Below, one piece after another: positions 26,396-33,133 of a DNA stretch of 54,891 nt. Every line of letters starts with the position of its first letter. Position 1 is the first letter of the stretch. The notes under the pieces are model-generated. The model ran no database searches and had not been told where the DNA came from. It saw nothing but the letters and a program-made list of their open reading frames with translations. This DNA is from Coriobacteriaceae bacterium (lineage in GTDB: Bacteria; Actinomycetota; Coriobacteriia; Coriobacteriales; Atopobiaceae), in contig QOUO01000011.1 of the NCBI GenBank assembly GCA_003862195.1, positions 1 through 54,891 on the forward strand, read 5' to 3'. Made by a program: the position numbers and the translations under genes.

Positions 26396-27340
26396 ATGGA
26401 AGACATCCAGGGCACCGGTGCCCAGTCGGGCGAGAAGGACGAGGCGCCGTTCAGGAGCGGCTTCGTCGCGCTCGTGGGCAGGCCTTCCGTCGGCAAGTCG
26501 ACGCTCCTGAACGCGGCCGTGGGCGGCAAGGTCGCCATCACGAGCCCCGTCGCCCAGACAACGCGCCGCCGCATGCGCGCAGTCGTCAACAGGCCAAACG
26601 CGCAGATCGTGATCGTGGACACGCCGGGCCTGCACAAGCCCAAGGACGCCCTGGGCAAGGAGCTCAACAAGGTGGCGCTCGGCGAGCTCGCGGACGTGGA
26701 CGTGGCGGCGTTCCTCGTGGACGCGACCAAGCCCGTGGGCAGGGGGGACGAGTGGGTCGCCAGGCACGTGGACGCCTCCGACGCCCCGTACAAGCTGCTC
26801 GTCATCACCAAGGCGGACCTCGCCAAGCCCGAGCAGGTCACGGCCCAGCTCGAGGCGGCCTCGGCCCTGGCTCGCTTTGACGACACGATCGTCGTGAGCG
26901 CGCGCGAGGGCTTCAACGTGGACGCCTTCGTGTCCATGGTGGCCGAGCACCTGCCCGAGGGCCCGCGCTGGTTTCCCGAGGACATGGACTGCGACGCCAC
27001 GGACGAGGAGCTCGTGGCGGAGTTCGTCCGCGAGAAGGTCCTGCTCAACCTGCGCCAGGAGGTGCCGCACTCCGTGGGCGTCATCTGCGACGACATCGAC
27101 TGGGCCAAGGACGGTCACGCCTCGATCCGCGCCACGATCATCGTGGAGCGCGAGAGCCAGAAGGGCATCGTGATCGGCCGCGGCGGCTCCATGGTCAAGC
27201 GCATCGGCACGCAGGCGCGCAAGGACATCGAGCGCCTCTTCGACGCGAGGGTCTTCCTCGACATCCAGGTCCGCGTGCAGCCGCAGTGGCGCCGCGACCA
27301 GAACGAGATCCGCCGCCTCGGCTACGACTACGAGGAGTAG
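26396..27340 (+). CDS. era: GTPase Era
   Basis: This GTPase checks 30S assembly by binding the 3' end of 16S rRNA. The 314-residue protein has G1 GRPSVGKST (about 28-36), switch II DTPGLHKP and G4 TKAD. The C-terminal KH domain includes ERESQKGIVIGRGG. ATG 26396 follows AAGGGGG. The N-terminus is longer than usual: about 20 charged residues precede FVALVGRP, encoded partly by a 13-mer copy. Confidence 0.95.
   Translation: MEDIQGTGAQSGEKDEAPFRSGFVALVGRPSVGKSTLLNAAVGGKVAITSPVAQTTRRRMRAVVNRPNAQIVIVDTPGLHKPKDALGKELNKVALGELADVDVAAFLVDATKPVGRGDEWVARHVDASDAPYKLLVITKADLAKPEQVTAQLEAASALARFDDTIVVSAREGFNVDAFVSMVAEHLPEGPRWFPEDMDCDATDEELVAEFVREKVLLNLRQEVPHSVGVICDDIDWAKDGHASIRATIIVERESQKGIVIGRGGSMVKRIGTQARKDIERLFDARVFLDIQVRVQPQWRRDQNEIRRLGYDYEE
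26428..26440 (+). repeat. Copy of the 13-mer GGGCGAGAAGGAC at the era N-terminus
   Basis: It encodes Gly-Glu-Lys-Asp within a non-conserved N-terminal extension of Era. The following bases also match the dnaJ copy at 22989 (both give EAP). Confidence 0.7.
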
Positions 27341-27349
27341 CCGCGACCC

Positions 27350-28102
27350 ATGGCAGGCAGGCGGACCACACGGACCAAGGCGATCGTCCTCGACCACAGG
27401 GCCCAGCTGGGCGAGAAGGACCTCATCCTCACGCTTTTGACCGAGGACGGGGAGCGCGTGGACGCCGTGGCGAAGGGCGCCCTCAAGCCCGGCGGCAGGC
27501 TCGCCGCTAGGGTGGAGCTCTTCTGCGAGACGGACTTCCTCCTGGCGCAGGGCAGGAGCCTCTCCATCGTGACGGAGGCCTCCGTCGTGAACCCGCACGC
27601 GGGCCTGCGCGGCGACCTCTCGCGCGTGAGCGCCGCGTCGTGCGTGTGCGAGGTGGCGCGCCTCACCTGCTTCGAGGACGTGGGCGACCCGTACCTGTAC
27701 GCCATCTGCTCGCGCGCGCTCACGGCCTGCGAGCAGGCGCCCGACCAGGAGCGCCTCGACCTCGTGGTGGCGGCGTACGCGTTCAAGGTCACGGCCCACG
27801 GGGGCTGGAGGCCGGAGCTCCGGCGTTGCACGCTCTGTGGCGACGAGGACGTCTCGTTCTTCTCGCCCAAGGCCGGCGGCATGCTGTGCTCGAGCTGCGC
27901 AAAGGACGTGGCCGGGGCCGTGCGCATGGGCCCCTCGGGGCGCGACCGGCTCCAGTCGCTCATCAAGTCCACGTTCGACCAGATCCTGGCGATGGAGGCC
28001 GACGTGGGCACCACGACGGAGCTCGTGAGCCTCGCGCACGTATGGTGCGCCACGCACCTGGACGCGCGCCTCAGGACCTTCGAGTTCATGCTCAGCCTGT
28101 AG
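27350..28102 (+). CDS. recO: DNA repair protein RecO
   Basis: RecO helps load RecA onto SSB-coated single-stranded DNA together with RecR. The 250-residue protein has an OB-fold N-terminal domain (AIVLDHRAQLGEKDLILTLLT) and a central helical domain. A zinc site uses CTLC (near 159) and CSSC (near 183). It begins nine bases after era. The conserved LGEKDLI segment is encoded across another copy of the 13-mer; here the amino acids are themselves conserved, so the match may be coincidental. Confidence 0.93.
   Translation: MAGRRTTRTKAIVLDHRAQLGEKDLILTLLTEDGERVDAVAKGALKPGGRLAARVELFCETDFLLAQGRSLSIVTEASVVNPHAGLRGDLSRVSAASCVCEVARLTCFEDVGDPYLYAICSRALTACEQAPDQERLDLVVAAYAFKVTAHGGWRPELRRCTLCGDEDVSFFSPKAGGMLCSSCAKDVAGAVRMGPSGRDRLQSLIKSTFDQILAMEADVGTTTELVSLAHVWCATHLDARLRTFEFMLSL
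27409..27421 (+). repeat. Copy of the 13-mer GGGCGAGAAGGAC in recO
   Basis: It encodes Gly-Glu-Lys-Asp in the conserved LGEKDL segment of RecO. This copy may simply reflect protein conservation plus codon use. Confidence 0.5.
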
Positions 28103-28303
28103 GCCGCCGCGCCTGCCGTGCGGACGTGCGCAAAATGTGTGCGCGGTCTGGTGATTGGCCCCCACGTGCGGATTTTGCGGCCGAGAAGTGCGCGGCGGCC
28201 GTCGACGTGGTAACCTATGCGAGTCCGTACCCCCTACTTGGTGGCCCGCCCAATGCCAGACGGCCAACCCAGTTCGGGGCGTATCTATGTGAAAGGGGTT
28301 TTC

Positions 28304-28582
28304 ATGGCAGTCACCAAGGAGCGCAAGGCCGAGCTCATCAAGCAGTACGGCAAGAACGAGAAGGACTCCGGCTCCGCCGCCGTCCAGGTCGCCCTGCTGA
28401 CCGAGCGCATCAAGGGCCTCACCGAGCACGTCAAGTTCCACAAGCACGACCACCACACCCGTCGTGGCCTGCTGATGCTCGTCGGCCAGCGTCGTCGCCT
28501 CCTGTCCTACATCAAGAAGCAGGACATCGAGGAGTACCGCAGCCTCATCAAGAGCCTCGGCATTCGCGACAACATCCAGTAA
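28304..28582 (+). CDS. rpsO: 30S ribosomal protein S15
   Basis: S15 binds the central domain of 16S rRNA. The 92-residue protein matches the family over its full length ([40 protein letters not shown]). ATG 28304 follows GAAAGGGG. The 200 bases upstream hold no other gene and probably contain the promoter and leader; TAACCT near 28211 is a possible -10, without a clear -35. pnp follows, the near-universal rpsO-pnp arrangement. Confidence 0.97.
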   Translation: MAVTKERKAELIKQYGKNEKDSGSAAVQVALLTERIKGLTEHVKFHKHDHHTRRGLLMLVGQRRRLLSYIKKQDIEEYRSLIKSLGIRDNIQ

Positions 28583-28598
28583 CACAAGGTGTTAAGAG

Positions 28599-28625
28599 GA
28601 GGGCGCCGGCATGGCGCTCTCTTTG
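28599..28625 (+). terminator. Terminator-like hairpin between rpsO and pnp
   Basis: GAGGGCGCC (28599-28607) pairs with GGCGCTCTC (28613-28621, one G-U) around GGCAT, followed by TTTGT. A shorter AACAC/GTGTT hairpin sits just after the rpsO stop. Partial termination or processing here would separate S15 and PNPase levels. Confidence 0.65.
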
Positions 28626-28634
28626 TATGACGGC

Positions 28635-28656
28635 CCGCCTGCAAAGGGGCAGGCGG
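28635..28656 (+). promoter_or_regulatory. Stem-loop in the pnp leader
   Basis: CCGCCTGC (28635-28642) pairs perfectly with GCAGGCGG (28649-28656), twenty bases before the pnp ATG. In enterobacteria a pnp leader hairpin is cut by RNase III and used by PNPase to control its own mRNA; a similar role here is an inference. Confidence 0.55.
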
Positions 28657-28676
28657 AGATAAGAGGAAAAAGGAAA

Positions 28677-30911
28677 ATGGCAAAGGTTACGCACGAGTTC
28701 GACCTCTACGGAAAGCACTACAAGCTGGAGACGGGCGAGCTCGCAAAGCAGGCCACGGGCGAGTGCCTGGTGTCCTGCGGCGACTCCACCGTCAACGTGA
28801 CGGTCGTCGTCTCGAAGGAGCGCAAGAACTACGACTTCTTCCCCCTGACGGTGGACTACATCGAGAAGATGTACGCCGTCGGCCGCATCCCGGGCGGCTA
28901 CCTCAAGCGCGAGGCTCGTCCGAGCGAGAAGGCCACCCTCACGGCCCGCATGATCGACCGTCCCATCCGCCCGTCCTTCCCCGACGGCTTCAGGAACGAG
29001 GTCCAGATCGTCGCGATGCCGCTCGTCGCGGACCAGGTCAACTCCGTCGACACGATCTGCATCATGGGCGCCTCCGCGGCGCTGACCGTGGGCGGCGTGC
29101 CGTTCGAGGGCCCGCTCGCCGGCGTGCGCATCGGCCGTGACGTCGAGACCGGCGAGTTCCTCGTGAACCCGACGTACGAGGAGCGCGACAACTCCGACCT
29201 CGACCTCGAGCTCGGCGGCTCCGCCACGTTCATCAGCATGCTCGAGGCGGGCGCCAAGGAGATCTCCGAGGAGGACATGCTCGCGGCCATGGCCTTTGGC
29301 CAGGAGGCCATCGCGGCGTTCTGCAAGGAGGAGGAGAAGTTCTTCCAGAAGTGCATCGAGGTCAACGGCCCGTTCCCGAAGCGCGAGTACGTGCTCGACG
29401 AGCCCATCCCCGAGGTGCACGAGCGCGTGTTCGCCCACTTCGACGAGATGTCCGCCGCCCTCAAGGACGCCGACAAGCTCTCCCGCATGGACAAGGTCGA
29501 GGCCCTCAAGGAGTCCATCAAGGCCGAGTTCACCGAGGAGGAGCAGGAGGAGTGGGACCGCGCCATCCCCGTCGAGCTCAAGAGCCTCGAGAAGCACGCC
29601 ATGCGCAAGATGGTCGTCGAGACCGGCGAGCGCGTTGACGGCCGCACCGCGACCGAGGTCCGCCCGCTCATGGTCAAGCCGAACTACCTGCCGCGCGTGC
29701 ACGGCTCCGGCCTCTTCCAGCGCGGCCAGACCCAGGTGCTTTCCGTCTGCACCCTCGGCATGCTGAACGAGTGGCAGCGCCTCGACACCATCGAGCCGGT
29801 CGACGGCAAGCGCTACATCCACCACTACAACTTCCCGCCGTTCTGCACCGGCGAGACCGGCCGCATGGGCTCGCCCAAGCGCCGCGAGATCGGCCACGGC
29901 AACCTGGCCGAGCGTGCCCTTCTCCCCGTTATCCCCTCGGAGGAGGAGTTCCCCTACACCATCCGCGTCGTGTCCGAGGTCATGGAGTCCAACGGCTCCA
30001 GCTCGATGGCGTCGACCTGCGGCTCCACGCTCGCGCTAATGGACGCCGGCGTGCCCATCAAGCGCCCCGTCTCCGGCGTCGCCATGGGCCTCATCCAGGA
30101 GGAGGGCAAGACCGTCGTCCTGACCGATATCCAGGGCCTCGAGGACTTCCTGGGCGACATGGACTTCAAGGTCACCGGCACCACCAAGGGCATCACGGCC
30201 ATGCAGATGGACAACAAGGCCACCGGCCTCACGCCCGAGATCCTGAAGCAGGCGCTCAAGCAGGCGCACGAGGGCCGCATGTTCATCCTCGACGCGATGC
30301 TCGACAAGATCCCCGCGCCGCGCGAGCACGTCAAGGCGACCGCGCCGCAGATCATCAGCCTCAACATCCCCACGGACAAGATCCGCGACGTCATCGGCTC
30401 TGGCGGCAAGGTCATCCGTGGCATCCAGGACGACACGGGCGCCACGATCGATATCCAGGAGGACGGCTCCGTCTTCATCGCGGGCACCAACGGCGCCGGC
30501 GAGGAGGCCGCGGAGCGCATCAAGGCCATCGTGAAGGTTCCCGAGGTGGGCGAGGAGTACACCGGCCGCGTCGTGAACATCCAGCCGTTCGGCGCGTTCG
30601 TCGAGCTGCTGCCCGGCAAGGACGGCCTGCTACACATCAGCCGCGTCGCCAAGGGTCGCGTGGAGAAGGTCGAGGACGTCCTCAACGTGGGCGACGAGGT
30701 CAGGGTCAAGGTCATCGAGGTGGACGAGAAGGGCAAGATCAGCCTCGACCGCCTTGACAAGCCCGAGGCCCCGGCTGGCTCCGAGCGTAGGGGCGAGCAC
30801 AAGAGCGAGAGGCACGAGGGCGAGCACCGTCGCCGTCGCCACGTTGGCGACAAGGGCGGCAACGCCGGCAACGGCGAGCAGCGCCAGCCCAGGCGCCACC
30901 ACGAGGGCTAG
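28677..30911 (+). CDS. pnp: Polyribonucleotide nucleotidyltransferase (PNPase)
   Basis: This phosphorolytic 3'-5' exoribonuclease degrades mRNA. The 744-residue protein has two RNase PH domains (ARPSEKATLTARMIDRPIRP; second with GETGRMGSPKRREIGHG and SSMASTCGSTLALMDAGVP) and an intervening alpha domain. A KH domain (KIRDVIGSGGKVIRGIQ, near 570) and an S1 domain (EYTGRVVNIQPFGAFVEL, near 622) follow. A disordered Arg/His/Gly-rich tail of about 45 residues follows. ATG 28677 has AAAGGAA just upstream. A strong terminator closes the unit. Confidence 0.97.
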   Translation: MAKVTHEFDLYGKHYKLETGELAKQATGECLVSCGDSTVNVTVVVSKERKNYDFFPLTVDYIEKMYAVGRIPGGYLKREARPSEKATLTARMIDRPIRPSFPDGFRNEVQIVAMPLVADQVNSVDTICIMGASAALTVGGVPFEGPLAGVRIGRDVETGEFLVNPTYEERDNSDLDLELGGSATFISMLEAGAKEISEEDMLAAMAFGQEAIAAFCKEEEKFFQKCIEVNGPFPKREYVLDEPIPEVHERVFAHFDEMSAALKDADKLSRMDKVEALKESIKAEFTEEEQEEWDRAIPVELKSLEKHAMRKMVVETGERVDGRTATEVRPLMVKPNYLPRVHGSGLFQRGQTQVLSVCTLGMLNEWQRLDTIEPVDGKRYIHHYNFPPFCTGETGRMGSPKRREIGHGNLAERALLPVIPSEEEFPYTIRVVSEVMESNGSSSMASTCGSTLALMDAGVPIKRPVSGVAMGLIQEEGKTVVLTDIQGLEDFLGDMDFKVTGTTKGITAMQMDNKATGLTPEILKQALKQAHEGRMFILDAMLDKIPAPREHVKATAPQIISLNIPTDKIRDVIGSGGKVIRGIQDDTGATIDIQEDGSVFIAGTNGAGEEAAERIKAIVKVPEVGEEYTGRVVNIQPFGAFVELLPGKDGLLHISRVAKGRVEKVEDVLNVGDEVRVKVIEVDEKGKISLDRLDKPEAPAGSERRGEHKSERHEGEHRRRRHVGDKGGNAGNGEQRQPRRHHEG

Positions 30912-30941
30912 TCACAGCCTGGCATAGGCCAAACTGACACG

Positions 30942-30978
30942 AGCGGGGAGCCTCCAACCCGGGGCTCCCCGCTCTTCT
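30942..30978 (+). terminator. Terminator of pnp
   Basis: AGCGGGGAGCC (30942-30952) pairs with GGCTCCCCGCT (30963-30973), followed by CTTCTCG. The stem is perfect and the tail is moderately pyrimidine-rich. Confidence 0.85.
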
Positions 30979-31031
30979 CGTATGCGGAACATAAATTCTT
31001 CTACGGCTGGCGTCACCGTTGATAGACGGCG

Positions 31032-31151
31032 TCAGCCCCGGAGGTACTTGACGAGTGCCGCACAGAGAAGGACGAGCGCGACCGGCTCGGCGAAGTCCTT
31101 GACCGTGGTGAACACGGAAAGCAGCGTGGCGAACACTACCTCTGGCGTCAT
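31032..31151 (-). CDS. Possible 39-residue membrane peptide
   Basis: I do not recognise this gene. A minus-strand reading frame of 40 codons starts at ATG 31151-31149, with an AGGAG six bases upstream, and ends at TGA 31034-31032. The product begins MTPEVVFATLLSVFTTV, then a charged KDFAE, then a hydrophobic stretch PVALVLLCAALV, and ends KYLRG. It is one membrane helix with a positive C-terminal end, the shape of small membrane peptides and type I toxins, but no family match can be claimed. It lies in a 553-base gap between pnp and rnj that has no other credible gene. An imperfect hairpin follows the stop and a long one precedes the start. Confidence 0.45.
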   Translation of the reverse strand: MTPEVVFATLLSVFTTVKDFAEPVALVLLCAALVKYLRG

Positions 31152-31165
31152 GGGTTGCTCCTAAC

Positions 31166-31215
31166 CTCGGGATACCCGGCCGTCTTGGTGGGCATATACA
31201 GGACGGCCACTCGAG
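31166..31215 (-). promoter_or_regulatory. Imperfect long hairpin upstream of the small membrane peptide
   Basis: GGCCGTC (31178-31184) pairs with GACGGCC (31202-31208). CTCG (31166-31169) pairs with CGAG (31212-31215) outside it. On the minus strand it would sit in the leader, about 15 bases before the start codon. Bases 31216-31378 hold no other feature I can support. Confidence 0.4.
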
Positions 31216-31378
31216 GTGGAGTATGCGACGTGGAATGCTGTATGGAAGCTGAAATCCGTCGCTCTTCTCCCAAAGGTAGTTTTTGGCGAGCGCGCTCCTT
31301 GGGGTCGCGCGCCGGAGGGGCTTGGCCCTGTACGGGCGAAAACCACACCCGCATCACTAAACAAAGACCCCGGCACAC

Positions 31379-31384
31379 TACAAT
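31379..31384 (+). promoter_or_regulatory. rnj: Possible -10 of rnj
   Basis: TACAAT matches the -10 consensus at five of six positions and lies 81 bases before the rnj ATG. No good -35 is seen 16-18 bases upstream, so the call is tentative. Confidence 0.35.
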
Positions 31385-31464
31385 AGGTGTTTGCGAAATG
31401 TCCGACAGCACGAGGCTGCCGAGAAGATATGGATCGTGACACCTGTCGAAAGGATAATTGGACA

Positions 31465-33129
31465 ATGGCAAAAAAGCAGACGCCGCTGAGGATCATTCCC
31501 TTAGGCGGCCTGGACGGTATTGGCAAGAACATGACCGCCTTCGAGTACGGGAGCGACATGGTTCTCGTCGATGCGGGCCTCATGTTCCCGGATGACGAGC
31601 AGCCCGGCATCGACCTGGTGCTGCCCGACTACTCCTACGTGCTCGAAAACGAGGACAAGCTCCGCGGCATCATCATCACGCACGGCCACGAGGACCACAC
31701 CGGCGCCCTGCCGTACCTCCTGATGGACCTGGGCAAGAAGGTCCCCATCTACTCCTCCAAGCTGACGCTCGGCATGATCGAGGCCAAGCTGCAGGAGTTC
31801 AAGATCAACTCGCCCAAGTTCCGCGAGGTCAAGAACGGCACCCACATCAACCTGGGCGTCTTCAGCATCGACTTCTTCAGCATGACGCACTCCATCCCGG
31901 CGGCGCTCGGCGTGTACATGAGGACGCCAGCGGGGTCCGTGCTCCACACGGGCGACTTCAAGCTCGACCAGACGCCGATCGACGGCGTCACGCCCAACTA
32001 CCAGGCGATCTGCCGCTTTGGCACGCTCGGCATCGACCTGCTCATGTCCGACTCCACCAACGCGACGCGCCCCGGCTTCACCCCGTCCGAGGCGGCCGTG
32101 GGCCCGCAGCTGCGCCACATCATCAAGAACGCGACCGGCAGGGTCTTCGTGGCGTCGTTCTCGAGCCACATCCACAGGCTCCAACAGGTGTGCGACGCCG
32201 CCACCGCCGTTGGCCGCAAGGTCGTGGTGACGGGCCGCTCCATGGTCAACAACACCAAGATCGCCCGCGAGCTCGGCTACCTCAAGATCTCGCAGGAGGA
32301 CATAATCGACGCGTACGACGTGAAGGACATCCCTGACGACAAGATCGTCGTGCTCTGCACGGGCAGCCAGGGAGAGCCCCTGAGCGCGCTCGGCCGCATG
32401 GCGGCGGGGGAGCACAAGTCCTTCACCATCACGGCAGATGACACAGTCATCATCAGCGCGACGCCGGTCCCCGGCAACGAGAAGAGCGTGCAGTCCATAA
32501 TCAACGCGCTCTCCAAGATCGGCTGCACCGTGTACGACAGGTCCAACACGCTCGTGCACGTTTCCGGCCACGCGAGCCAGGAGGAGCTCAAGCTCATGCT
32601 CGCCATGACCAAGCCGAGGAACTTCATGCCCGTCCACGGCGAGGCCGTGCACCTGCGTGCGCACGCCAAGCTGGGCCAGCAGATGGGCATCCGCCCCGAC
32701 CACATCTTCGTGGCGGACAACGGCGACACGCTCGAGATGCGAAACGGCGAGGTCAAGTGGGGCAAGCCCGTGGAGTCCGGCGTCGTGTACGTCGACGGCC
32801 TCTCGATCACGGACGCCGACCCGATCGTCTTCCGCGACCGCCAGAAGCTCGCGAGCGACGGCATCGTGACCTGCGTCGTCACCGTCGCGAAGCGCGACCG
32901 CAAGGTGGGCGACGTCGACATCGCCTGCAGGGGCGTCTCGTTCAACAACAACGATCAGCTCATCTCGGAGGCGCAGGCCGTCGTGAGGGACCACGTCTCC
33001 GCAACCGCAAGCAAGGAGGGCTCGAGCGTGGACATGCTCAGGAAGAACGCACGCAACAGCCTCTCCAACTTCCTCTGGAGCAAGACGCACACGCGGCCGA
33101 TGGTCATCCCGGTCGTGATGGAGGTTTAG
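31465..33129 (+). CDS. rnj: Ribonuclease J
   Basis: This dual endo- and 5'-3' exoribonuclease of the metallo-beta-lactamase/beta-CASP family is central to mRNA decay and rRNA maturation. The 554-residue protein has the zinc motif THGHEDHTGA (His73, His75, Asp77, His78) and LHTGDFKLD. It also has the beta-CASP motifs (SDSTNATRPG; SFSSHIHRLQQ) and VSGHASQEEL. The C-terminal domain ends TRPMVIPVVMEV. ATG 31465 has GAAAGGATAA upstream. It is a single rnj gene; no J1/J2 pair is visible. It precedes ftsK, a common actinobacterial order. Confidence 0.95.
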   Translation: MAKKQTPLRIIPLGGLDGIGKNMTAFEYGSDMVLVDAGLMFPDDEQPGIDLVLPDYSYVLENEDKLRGIIITHGHEDHTGALPYLLMDLGKKVPIYSSKLTLGMIEAKLQEFKINSPKFREVKNGTHINLGVFSIDFFSMTHSIPAALGVYMRTPAGSVLHTGDFKLDQTPIDGVTPNYQAICRFGTLGIDLLMSDSTNATRPGFTPSEAAVGPQLRHIIKNATGRVFVASFSSHIHRLQQVCDAATAVGRKVVVTGRSMVNNTKIARELGYLKISQEDIIDAYDVKDIPDDKIVVLCTGSQGEPLSALGRMAAGEHKSFTITADDTVIISATPVPGNEKSVQSIINALSKIGCTVYDRSNTLVHVSGHASQEELKLMLAMTKPRNFMPVHGEAVHLRAHAKLGQQMGIRPDHIFVADNGDTLEMRNGEVKWGKPVESGVVYVDGLSITDADPIVFRDRQKLASDGIVTCVVTVAKRDRKVGDVDIACRGVSFNNNDQLISEAQAVVRDHVSATASKEGSSVDMLRKNARNSLSNFLWSKTHTRPMVIPVVMEV

Positions 33130-33133
33130 CCAC

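Noticed and set aside
31155-31439. A 94-codon plus-strand frame between pnp and rnj
   Set aside because: It has no credible ribosome binding site, no domain, and an irregular composition. It overlaps the rnj leader and the hairpin region.
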